Of a stretch of DNA of 64,000 nucleotides, positions 10,116 to 17,078 are shown piece by piece. The notes below the pieces were generated by a model. It saw only the letters and a program-made list of their open reading frames with translations, was not told where the DNA came from and ran no database searches. The position numbers were made by a program, and so were the translations under genes. Origin of the DNA: Symbiodinium natans (taxonomy: Eukaryota; Sar; Dinophyceae; Suessiales; Symbiodiniaceae); contig CAJNDS010002206.1 of assembly GCA_905221605.1 (NCBI GenBank), positions 291,226 to 355,225 of the forward strand, read 5' to 3'. Numbering within the stretch: the first letter of the stretch is position 1; every line of letters starts with the position of its first letter.

Positions 10116-10655
10116 TTATGAAAAGATGCGATTTAACATTTTTATCATAAACTCAACCTCCTCCTTTTCATTAAGGCATCGTTTAAAGTAATCACTAAAA
10201 AACATAATCGCCAACTCTTCTATTTCTATCGTAAATGGTTTTTTATATCTCGTCCTCATAGTTTCATATATATCATTAAATACACCTGTGAAACCTGGGT
10301 CTCTTCTAAAAGATGAAATGTCGTTAATGTCTTCAATGTCGGTGATGTCTAAATATTTCATCCTTAACAACACCATTCGTAAATAAAAAAATGAATCACT
10401 GTTAATGTGTTTTTTTAAAGACTTGTCCTCCACCACCCGTTTCGCTACTAAAACTTCGCAAGGTAAAACTGGTATTTTGTCAAGTATGGTTTTAAACCTT
10501 ATTGTCTTCTCTCTATCGCTGTATATCCGATACTGACTATAAGAAGTTATGGTTTTGAAAAGGTCATTGCGCAATTTTTTTTTACCTAAAAGTTTGATTG
10601 TCACAATTTGGTCAAGGCATCTTTCACACCTACACACCTGCACCATATCTAACAT
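10116..10655 (-). CDS. Cys-rich zinc-binding protein, paralogue B (179 aa)
   Basis: Diverged relative of the 9501 and 10802 genes: MLDMVQVCRCERC...KLLGKKKLRNDLFKTI in place of MLDMVCEQCQ...LLCK. It keeps the first CxxC but has lost the second Cys pair, so zinc binding may be weaker. I start it at the ATG at 10655 because that matches MLDM of paralogue A and lies 12 bp from the shared promoter motif. The frame is open further upstream, to a TTG at 10736, but that part runs through the promoter. Mostly helical, basic. Role unknown. Confidence 0.65.
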   Translation of the reverse strand: MLDMVQVCRCERCLDQIVTIKLLGKKKLRNDLFKTITSYSQYRIYSDREKTIRFKTILDKIPVLPCEVLVAKRVVEDKSLKKHINSDSFFYLRMVLLRMKYLDITDIEDINDISSFRRDPGFTGVFNDIYETMRTRYKKPFTIEIEELAIMFFSDYFKRCLNEKEEVEFMIKMLNRIFS

Positions 10656-10666
10656 ATATAAAAAAT

Positions 10667-10695
10667 ATTTCTTTAAATACTTTTTCCAAAGAAAT
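10667..10695 (-). promoter_or_regulatory. Shared upstream motif, zinc protein B
   Basis: Same 29-bp palindromic motif as at 10043-10071, 12-40 bp before the preferred ATG at 10655. This spacing is the main reason for choosing that start. Confidence 0.6.
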
Positions 10696-10733
10696 TTTTT
10701 TATAAAATAATTAGTGTCTCGGAATGCTCCTTC

Positions 10734-10800
10734 CAAAATACACTGCGTTTATTATATCATTCTTTTTATTATCAGCAAAGATAATAAAAAGGATGAGGTA
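10734..10800 (-). pseudogene. Duplicated 5' end of the integrase gene (relic)
   Basis: Almost identical to 9434-9500, the start of the integrase and its upstream gap. On the minus strand it still encodes NKKNDIINAVYFG, as in integrase residues 5-17, but the ATG has become ATC. It shows that a block of about 1.3 kb holding the integrase start and the adjacent zinc-protein gene was duplicated in tandem. Confidence 0.85.
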
Positions 10801-10801
10801 T

Positions 10802-11302
10802 TTATGTTGATGATAATAATTTCGCGATGTATTTTTCCATAAATAGCGCGTCTTCCTTTTTCATTTTCTTATTACAAATCTCACCATAAAAGTCAATAAA
10901 AAATGACCTCAAATTTATTTGATGTTTCACCTTCATATTTTCTATTTTCCCTTGGTAGTATATTTGTGTCTGTGTCATTCTGTTATTCCAAAACTTTCCA
11001 TTGACATAAAATTGGATACAATGAGTTATATACCTTACAAACTCCATAGAAAATTTATTTACTTGTTGTTTTGTTTTAGGTGTTGCCAATTCCTTTTTGA
11101 CACCTTTAATGATATAATAAAAAATTATATTTGTTATGTTATGCTTTTTGGATAGTGTTATAAACCTTTTATGGTTACATCTGTCATCGCACTGCATACA
11201 CCGAATATATTTTTTAATATCATTGTTTAATTCTATGGGAAGATGGTTTTTACATAAAAGGGCGGTTGTCGTTTTTAAGTCCTGACACTGCTCACACACC
11301 AT
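10802..11302 (-). CDS. Cys-rich zinc-binding protein, paralogue C (166 aa)
   Basis: Closest relative of paralogue A over the first 45 residues: MVCEQCQDLKTTTALLCKNH, then LPIELNNDI...YIRCMQCD. The C-terminal part is more diverged, helical and basic. It lies directly upstream of the duplicated integrase relic, exactly as A lies directly upstream of the real integrase. So A and C arose by duplication of that block. The shared promoter motif precedes it at 11321-11348. Function unknown; a zinc-dependent regulator is one option. Confidence 0.7.
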   Translation of the reverse strand: MVCEQCQDLKTTTALLCKNHLPIELNNDIKKYIRCMQCDDRCNHKRFITLSKKHNITNIIFYYIIKGVKKELATPKTKQQVNKFSMEFVRYITHCIQFYVNGKFWNNRMTQTQIYYQGKIENMKVKHQINLRSFFIDFYGEICNKKMKKEDALFMEKYIAKLLSST

Positions 11303-11320
11303 ATATAATGTTAAGAAAAC

Positions 11321-11348
11321 ATTTCTTTAAATAGTTTTCCAAAGAAAT
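11321..11348 (-). promoter_or_regulatory. Shared upstream motif, zinc protein C
   Basis: ATTTCTTTAAATAGTTTTCC then AAAGAAAT, 19-46 bp upstream of the ATG at 11302. Fourth copy of the viral motif. Confidence 0.6.
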
Positions 11349-11381
11349 GTTTTTATAAAATAATTAATGTCTCGGGACACC

Positions 11382-11510
11382 CATCCCCAAACATCGGGGA
11401 TGAGCATCCCCAAACATCGGGGATGCCTCATATTTCAATTTAAAAATGTCTTATCCCCAAACATCGGGGGCACCCATCCCCAAACATTGGGGATGAGCAT
11501 CCCAAAACAT
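11382..11510. repeat. Cluster of 21-bp palindromes (possible origin or operator)
   Basis: Palindromic units of the form CATCCCC-AAACAT(C/T)-GGGGATG at 11382-11402, 11405-11425 and 11475-11495, with degraded copies at ~11451-11470 and ~11498-11510. Within each pair the period is 23 bp, so about two helical turns. The GC-rich arms stand out in AT-rich DNA. It is followed to ~11615 by an A/T-rich stretch of repeated ATTATTAAAAATTATTCAAA. The intergenic site, iteron-like pairing and adjacent AT-rich DNA resemble a replication origin or a regulator binding array. Confidence 0.75.
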
Positions 11511-11619
11511 AAAAATGACTCAAAAATATTATTAAAAATTATTCAAAATATTATTAAAAATTATTCAAAATTATTCAAAAATATTATTTATTTTAATAAA
11601 TATTATTATTAAAATAAAT

Positions 11620-12033
11620 TTAATCTCCTTTTGCCTCTTCTTGTTGTTCTGTTGTTTTCTTTTTACTTGCTTTCTTCGGTTTGGGTTCTTTTGGTGCTTT
11701 GGGTTCCTTGGGTTCTTTGATTTGCTTTGTTCGTTTAAATACATCTGTGTCTTTTAAAACATTTGCATTTTCCATTGGTATTACTTGTCTTCCTTTCTTT
11801 TCAAATTTTACAGTTAATTCTTCATTTATCTCATCCTCATTTATAGCTATTGATTGCTCTTGTTCTTCTAAAATTTTGTTAAGTTTTTTTCGTCTTAAAT
11901 GGTTTCGTGTGTTCTCTCTCTTTTTCATCATAAACGTTTCGTCTTCTTTCTTTTTGCGATAATACAGTCTTCCATAAATTGCCAGTTGTTCTTTTATCTC
12001 TTCCATTGTCATATCCTCAGGCGCGGTAGGCAT
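11620..12033 (-). CDS. Lys-rich basic protein (137 aa)
   Basis: The N-terminal ~70 residues are charged and helical (RKKKEDETFMMKKRENTRNH). The C-terminal tail KEPKEPKAPKEPKPKKASKK resembles histone H1-like or viral core-protein tails that coat DNA non-specifically. A DNA-condensing or packaging-associated role is an inference from composition alone. It is preceded by a version of the shared promoter motif (12058-12083). Confidence 0.65.
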   Translation of the reverse strand: MPTAPEDMTMEEIKEQLAIYGRLYYRKKKEDETFMMKKRENTRNHLRRKKLNKILEEQEQSIAINEDEINEELTVKFEKKGRQVIPMENANVLKDTDVFKRTKQIKEPKEPKAPKEPKPKKASKKKTTEQQEEAKGD

Positions 12034-12057
12034 TAATCTATATATTATATAGATAAT

Positions 12058-12083
12058 AATTCTTTAAATACTTTTTTAAAGAT
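12058..12083 (-). promoter_or_regulatory. Shared upstream motif, Lys-rich protein
   Basis: Minus strand AATCTTTAAAAAAGTATTTA followed by AAGAAT, 25-50 bp before the ATG at 12033. It keeps the TATTTAAAGAA core but has lost the GGAAAA box of the other four copies. Confidence 0.5.
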
Positions 12084-12165
12084 TATGTATTTTAAAGATT
12101 ACATTTTTTTATATTAAAATCATTCATAAAAAAGATTATGAAAAATTTTCAAACTAATTAACAAT

Positions 12166-12186
12166 ACTATCTTATGTAGTATCAAT
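12166..12186. repeat. 21-bp direct repeat, left copy, at the GIY-YIG gene
   Basis: ACTATCTTATG...GTATCAAT is repeated perfectly at 12839-12859, so the 673-bp unit holding the GIY-YIG gene is bracketed by direct repeats. The left copy contains the nuclease stop codon. Confidence 0.85.
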
Positions 12187-12777
12187 CTGTTCTAATGAAT
12201 TTAGGTATTGTTGATGTCGTTTGCTTTTTCTATGTGCTGCTATATGTCCTTTTGAGCAAAGTATTCCACATTCACAGTTAATTTTTTGTTTTTTATACTC
12301 AGCAATTTTTTCTGAGTTGTTTTCGCGATATTGTCGGTTTTCTTCCTGTTTCTGCTGTTTGTGTGTTTGTCTATACATTTTTTTAAGGTTAAGCATCCAT
12401 TCTCTATATTCCTCAGAATATTCCTTTTTAGTCCTACCAGCAATTATCTTATTTACACAATCCGTATCTCGTATAAATTCTCCTTCTCGTCTTAATAACT
12501 CTTCCTTCGTCTCACATTTGAAATTTTCCAGAAGTTCAATCTTGCAGTTCTCAACCCCATATTCTTCAAATAAGTCAAAAGACCGAGTGTGTCTGTATTC
12601 ACTGCGTTGATATGCTTTATAACACCCTTTATGATGAGCAAATCTCCGACTTAACTTTTCAGTAGTGCTACCGATATACTGCTTATTATATCCAACATCA
12701 ACGATTTTATAAATTTTACCATTATGGTATTTATTCATATCCATATATATCATAATGTATCTTTTCTTTACATACAT
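12172..12777 (-). CDS. GIY-YIG endonuclease with C-terminal zinc finger (201 aa)
   Basis: GIY-YIG nuclease domain at residues ~19-110: GKIYKI (20-25), YIGS (34-37), conserved Arg in KLSRRF (44/45), His (H48/H49) and the metal-binding Glu in REGEFI (E98) followed by CVNK. A Lys/Gln-rich helix (~125-165) links to a Cys/His finger (CECGILCSKGHIAAHRKSKR), probably for DNA recognition. Such nucleases are common in algal DNA viruses, often as selfish homing enzymes. The flanking 21-bp direct repeats support independent acquisition. There are several Met codons near the start; the ATG at 12777 gives the longest form and M14 is also possible. Confidence 0.85.
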   Translation of the reverse strand: MYVKKRYIMIYMDMNKYHNGKIYKIVDVGYNKQYIGSTTEKLSRRFAHHKGCYKAYQRSEYRHTRSFDLFEEYGVENCKIELLENFKCETKEELLRREGEFIRDTDCVNKIIAGRTKKEYSEEYREWMLNLKKMYRQTHKQQKQEENRQYRENNSEKIAEYKKQKINCECGILCSKGHIAAHRKSKRHQQYLNSLEQIDTT

Positions 12778-12838
12778 ACTCTAATAAATCTACATATAAT
12801 GGCATTCCATTGTATGTAAATTCAAACGAATTCGCGAC

Positions 12839-12859
12839 ACTATCTTATGTAGTATCAAT
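12839..12859. repeat. 21-bp direct repeat, right copy, at the GIY-YIG gene
   Basis: Perfect copy of 12166-12186, lying about 60 bp upstream of the nuclease start. Confidence 0.85.
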
Positions 12860-13050
12860 TATGTGAGCATACCAAGATACTTTCCCCTTTCTCTTGCTCG
12901 CTCACAGTGCTGTGTCTTACACGATTTTCCGAGCATGGGCACAATGGGTTTCTCCTGTTTCATTTTCCGGGGGGATGCGAGGAACGAGCCTCGCATTGCT
13001 ATGCGACTTCTGTACTCTGTCAATATTATATAGATATTAATTTTTAAATA
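12860..13050. other. Intergenic region with hairpin
   Basis: No gene seen. It is less AT-rich than its surroundings and contains a perfect 8-bp stem, ATGCGAGG/CCTCGCAT, at 12975-12982 and 12989-12996 with a 6-base loop. It may serve as a 3' end or recombination scar next to the GIY-YIG unit. Confidence 0.4.
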
Positions 13051-13455
13051 TTAATCTAATAAATTAATATTGTTTTGTTTTAATTGTTCAACATCTTTAT
13101 CAATTCTTTCTACATCTTCTTCAATTTTGTCTAACCTTTCTTCACATTCTTCGGGTGTGATTTTCCTATGTTTTGACCATCCTGTGCTACAAAGTTCAAC
13201 GCCTCCGATTTGCTGTGCTGTGTCTGGTTTAAATATTCCATCGTCTGGCGATACATTTCTACCCTTTCCGATTTTAAAACTGCTTCTATCTTCAACAACA
13301 TTAACGACAACCTTGTTATTTTCAGTTGTTGTTTTAGTTTCTTTATGGTATGTGTTTCTTTTACATCTACAAAATAAACAGTTTATACCATCTTTATTAA
13401 CACTTAAACCGCCATCTGTTCCATCTTGGTTATTGTCTTTGTTTGCGTCAGTCAT
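13051..13455 (-). CDS. Hypothetical protein with Cys cluster and C-terminal coiled coil (134 aa)
   Basis: Not recognised. The N-terminus is polar and low in complexity (NKDNNQDGTDGG). A CLFCRC cluster lies at ~26-31 and a C-terminal coiled coil at ~100-130 (ERLDKIEEDVERIDKDVEQL). It lies at the switch from the minus-strand early block to the plus-strand packaging ATPase, which suggests, but does not show, a virion role. Confidence 0.6.
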   Translation of the reverse strand: MTDANKDNNQDGTDGGLSVNKDGINCLFCRCKRNTYHKETKTTTENNKVVVNVVEDRSSFKIGKGRNVSPDDGIFKPDTAQQIGGVELCSTGWSKHRKITPEECEERLDKIEEDVERIDKDVEQLKQNNINLLD

Positions 13456-13478
13456 ATTTATTTATATTAGAAATATTC

Positions 13479-13628
13479 TTATTTTTTCTTCAATTTCAAG
13501 TATTGCAATACTCCTTTACAAATTTCTAAAAACGAATAACAACATCTCCTATACCTTGGCTCTGTTATTACTATTTGTTCCACTTCTTCTATCTCATTTA
13601 TCGCCTTAATGTATTTGTCGTAATTCAT
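13479..13628 (-). CDS. Small hypothetical protein (49 aa)
   Basis: A short frame from ATG at 13628 to TAA at 13479, beginning MNYDKYIKAINEIEEVEQIV and ending LQYLKLKKK. It fills the gap between the 134-aa gene and the divergent ATPase gene. Composition (acidic amphipathic start, CC pair, basic end) is gene-like and in line with the AT-rich element, but length alone makes this tentative. Confidence 0.45.
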   Translation of the reverse strand: MNYDKYIKAINEIEEVEQIVITEPRYRRCCYSFLEICKGVLQYLKLKKK

Positions 13629-13665
13629 TATATAATTAAAATACAAAACTTTCTATATAAATATA

Positions 13666-14454
13666 ATGACTAATAACATACCGATTGTCAAACCAATAGA
13701 CATTCCAGAATACAAATACAAAAACTCAAAATATGATATGATGCCGTCGCTTCCGTTTAGGGGTATATTAGTTGCTTCTTCGACTGGCGGTAAAACGGTA
13801 TTGATACAAAATCTCATATTGAATATTTATAAAGGCTCGTTCGAAAGAATATTTATATTTAGTCCCAGCGTCCATGTTGATGATACGTTTAGACCTGTTA
13901 AAAAATACATAAGTGAAGTAATGAATGTTGATACTGAGAAAGAAAAGGTATTTTATGAAAACTACGACCCAGCGGATTTACAAAAGATAATTGACACTCA
14001 ACACAAAGTAATAGAGTATCAGAAAAAGAACAAACAAAAAGACTTACATTCAATATTGATAGTGATAGACGATCACGCTGACGATCCTAAAACGGTAAGA
14101 TATAGTAATATATTACATGGTCTTTTTACAAGAGGCAGACATAATGCCATTAGTGTTATAGTTTCTACACAAAAATATAATGTTTTAGCACCTATTATAA
14201 GACTGAATGCATCAGCATTATTTATATTCCGCCTAAAAAATATGAATGAAGTAAATGCGTTTATTGAAGAAAATAGCGCCTTGGTTGATAAAGACGAATT
14301 GTATGAGATGTATAGAATTGCTGTTAATGATGCTCCTTATTCTTTTTTATACATAAACACAAATGCAAAAGATGTTAATAAGATGTTCTATATTCGCTTT
14401 GAGAAATTGCTAAAAATAGAGCATTCATTAGACGATCAATACTTACGGAAATGA
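13666..14454 (+). CDS. Genome-packaging ATPase, FtsK/HerA type (262 aa)
   Basis: Translocates viral DNA into the capsid. Walker A is VASSTGGKTVL (~36-46), a variant lacking the first Gly as often seen in PLV and virophage ATPases. Walker B is ILIVIDDHAD (~132-141), and TRGRHNAISVIVSTQ (~155-169) matches the arginine-finger/sensor region. Length is typical for the family. It is one of the core genes of the PLV, virophage and Polinton lineage. It starts 37 bp from the divergent 49-aa gene across an AT-rich, TATA-like promoter (TATATAAATATAATG at the start). Confidence 0.92.
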   Translation: MTNNIPIVKPIDIPEYKYKNSKYDMMPSLPFRGILVASSTGGKTVLIQNLILNIYKGSFERIFIFSPSVHVDDTFRPVKKYISEVMNVDTEKEKVFYENYDPADLQKIIDTQHKVIEYQKKNKQKDLHSILIVIDDHADDPKTVRYSNILHGLFTRGRHNAISVIVSTQKYNVLAPIIRLNASALFIFRLKNMNEVNAFIEENSALVDKDELYEMYRIAVNDAPYSFLYINTNAKDVNKMFYIRFEKLLKIEHSLDDQYLRK

Positions 14455-14485
14455 TACATAATATTAGTTGAAATAATATTATTAA

Positions 14486-14695
14486 TCAAATTAATGAATA
14501 ACTGCACAAGTTTATAGCAGGTAGTTTATAATATATTTTATCGCTTTTCGTTTCTTCTAATTTTTCAACTCTTTCAATAACATCTTTTAAAGTATTAAAT
14601 AATAACATATCTGTTCTTGTTTTTTCGTGAATATCTAATTCTTTTATTTGTTTCATATTTTCACTGGCAGTAGATTTAGATGATGAAGAACCCAT
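14486..14695 (-). CDS. Small protein with N-myristoylation signal (69 aa)
   Basis: Begins MGSSSSKSTASEN: Gly2 with Ser6 and Lys7 is a textbook N-myristoyltransferase substrate. The rest is a charged helix (KDVIERVEKLEETKSDK) and a short hydrophobic end. Myristoylated small proteins in large and mid-size DNA viruses are often virion or membrane-associated. It sits between the ATPase and fibre genes, with the late block. The role is inferred. Confidence 0.6.
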   Translation of the reverse strand: MGSSSSKSTASENMKQIKELDIHEKTRTDMLLFNTLKDVIERVEKLEETKSDKIYYKLPAINLCSYSLI

Positions 14696-14720
14696 TATAT
14701 ATTAATTTAGAATTTAAGTA

Positions 14721-17033
14721 TTATGCTTTTGCTTTTGCCTTTGCTTCTCCTTTTAACTTCTTTACTTCCTTCTTTAAATCTTCAACTTCTTTAATCAAAT
14801 GCTGTAAGGCCCCGTGTGTAATAACTGCTGTTTTACAATAGTCAAGGCGTTTATGTCCCTTATTATCTGTTGTTATAATCCCCTCCCATTCTCGTGGTAT
14901 TACCTGTTCAAAGTCCTGTGCTACATACCCCAAATGATTAACTTTATTTTTCTCTTCGTTTAAATGTGTAAAATTAAATGTTTTAGGCTTTACATATTTA
15001 ACTATTTCATAACATTTTTTACTATCAACTTCTTTCACATTCTCTTTTAATGAAAAATCGGAAGAATAACCGAAAGTTCCATCAATATACACACCAGTTG
15101 GCATTATTTCTAAAACTTCATTACCCGCTCCAACCGATCCGAAATAAAAATAATATTCGCCACCAGCATCAGTATTTAAAAACTGTATCTGATCTACTGT
15201 GCTTATTGTCTCCTGTGTTATTTCTAAATTGTTATTTATCTTCACTTTTCCATCCGTTAATTGAATTTCAGGCGTGCTACTTTCTAAACCCATTGTTAAA
15301 TTCATTTCTCCTGCTTGATCACCATTTCTAATATATAACTTATATTGAGTGTCCAATACTTCTTTAAATTCACTACTATTCTGGAACATAAAACGTCCCC
15401 AACTAATAATGTCTGCCTCACCAACAATATTACCAATACTGTTAAATGTTAAGTTATTTGTAACTGCTCTGTTTATTGTTATTCCGTTAGTGTCATTCAA
15501 CTGCAAACAGATGGTAGCAGTTGTAGGATCGGTTGTTCTGTTCGTCTGCAATGAAAAATTAATCTCTTCTGTTGATATTACATTTAATGAATTATTAACG
15601 TCTGCTCTTTGAAAGATTCTACCTGAATTATTGACATAAATATCACTATTAAATGTTGATATATTTTGAAATGATGATGTGCCACCAAAATTAGCATTTC
15701 CTCCACTTACATTTAGTTTATTTGCTCCTTGAATTGCTCCAATTCCTAAACTTAAACAATAAACTCCACTACCGTTTGCTGTATTTAATAAAAGTAATGA
15801 AGCGCTATCATTGCTCGTGTTATATGCATTAATATTGAAGGAGTTAAATCTTAGATACCCTTGTGCGTTTTTTATGGTTAAAACATTACTGGCATCCGTT
15901 GTATCTTTATAAAATGTAAGTCCTGAATTATTAGAAATATTTGCATTTTCTCCATCAAAATTTAAATCATTTGTTAAATCTAAATTACCATCCACTTTTA
16001 AATTCTGTCTGATAATCGCACTATCAACAACATCTAATGTATAACCTCCTGTTAATGTATTTGCTCCTGTATCTACTAATAATGAATGTGTTTTAACATA
16101 TTGGTCAGCATTATTATTTAGATTCAAAATTCTACCTGTATCACCGACGGAATTATAACAATCAATATTATCATTATTAAAGGCAATATAATTATCAGTA
16201 TTCCTAACTGTAAATGATAAATTAGCATCTGCTGTGTTTTCTACAACTAACCCGCCGGTCGGTGTTTCTATCTTACCGCTCATTTTATAACCTGCGTTAT
16301 TATTTGTTAAATCTAATTGTTTTATGGCATCGTCTGATGTATTATTACAAAATATTTTATCGCCTTGTAAAGTTATATAACTCGTTGCGTTCTTAAACTC
16401 TGCTAAGACTTTATCACCTCCTCCTGTCTGATTGCTAAATAATAATCCTGCTATTGGTGATATATTTATTGTTGAGTTATTTAAGGTTAAACCACTATGA
16501 ATAACCGTAGGGGCGGAACAATCAATAATAGGATTGGCACTAAATCTATTTGTAAAATCACTAACCGGAACTCTTAAAGCAAGTAAATTATCTATTTCTG
16601 TATCACTATATCCACCGCCAGCACCTACTAATCCATCTACCTCGGTTTTATTGTAATAATTAGTTGCCAACTGTGTGTTAGTTTGGAAATTAGTTGATAA
16701 ATTAGTGTCTATTTGTGTTTGTGTATAATAATTAGTGAAGGTCGTGTCTATTTCCGTTTTGTTGTAAAACGTGCTTGTTAAGGTGGCATTTGTTTGATAA
16801 TCAGTGTCTAATAAATGTGATACAGAACTAATATTATGGAAGTTTTGCAGTTGCTTTGTATTTAAAATTGCAATGTCTGCGGCGTTTGTTGCTATGTCTG
16901 TCGAGTTTGCCGTGTTGATGTCTCCTACTTCTGTTTTTGTAGCATATTGGTCGTTTATTTCCGTTGCTCCTGTTGAGAAAATTTTATATATTTCGTTGGC
17001 ATAAACCGTGTTTATATTGTTGATTGAAGCCAT
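14721..17033 (-). CDS. Fibre/tail-spike-like protein with S74 intramolecular chaperone (770 aa)
   Basis: Likely trimeric receptor-binding fibre. Residues ~85-160 carry repeats of the form YYNKTE(V/I)D / YYTQTQID, a phage-fibre collagen-like/coiled motif. Residues ~160-650 are rich in N, T, S and G with beta-solenoid-like strands. Residues ~655-770 form the Peptidase_S74 chaperone: SSDFSLKENV (cleavage Ser and the following Lys), LGYVAQDFEQVIPREW and a final coiled coil ending in a Lys/Ala tail. In phage spikes this domain folds the trimer and then cuts itself off. The gene lies next to the major capsid protein, convergent with the ATPase. Acquisition from a phage or giant virus is plausible. 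Confidence 0.85.
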   Translation of the reverse strand: MASINNINTVYANEIYKIFSTGATEINDQYATKTEVGDINTANSTDIATNAADIAILNTKQLQNFHNISSVSHLLDTDYQTNATLTSTFYNKTEIDTTFTNYYTQTQIDTNLSTNFQTNTQLATNYYNKTEVDGLVGAGGGYSDTEIDNLLALRVPVSDFTNRFSANPIIDCSAPTVIHSGLTLNNSTINISPIAGLLFSNQTGGGDKVLAEFKNATSYITLQGDKIFCNNTSDDAIKQLDLTNNNAGYKMSGKIETPTGGLVVENTADANLSFTVRNTDNYIAFNNDNIDCYNSVGDTGRILNLNNNADQYVKTHSLLVDTGANTLTGGYTLDVVDSAIIRQNLKVDGNLDLTNDLNFDGENANISNNSGLTFYKDTTDASNVLTIKNAQGYLRFNSFNINAYNTSNDSASLLLLNTANGSGVYCLSLGIGAIQGANKLNVSGGNANFGGTSSFQNISTFNSDIYVNNSGRIFQRADVNNSLNVISTEEINFSLQTNRTTDPTTATICLQLNDTNGITINRAVTNNLTFNSIGNIVGEADIISWGRFMFQNSSEFKEVLDTQYKLYIRNGDQAGEMNLTMGLESSTPEIQLTDGKVKINNNLEITQETISTVDQIQFLNTDAGGEYYFYFGSVGAGNEVLEIMPTGVYIDGTFGYSSDFSLKENVKEVDSKKCYEIVKYVKPKTFNFTHLNEEKNKVNHLGYVAQDFEQVIPREWEGIITTDNKGHKRLDYCKTAVITHGALQHLIKEVEDLKKEVKKLKGEAKAKAKA

Positions 17034-17078
17034 TATTAAATTAAGTAGATTTTATTTAATTTAATAATGTTTTATTTC

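Noticed and set aside
10656..10736. N-terminal extension of zinc protein B
   Set aside because: It would need a TTG start and would run through the shared promoter motif; the ATG at 10655 matches paralogue A.
11382..11510. CRISPR-like array
   Set aside because: Repeats are palindromes separated by only 2 bp within a pair, with no unique spacers of uniform length and no cas genes.
13070..13609. 179-codon plus-strand frame
   Set aside because: Antisense to the 134-aa and 49-aa minus-strand genes, low-complexity Ser/Leu composition and no recognised motif.
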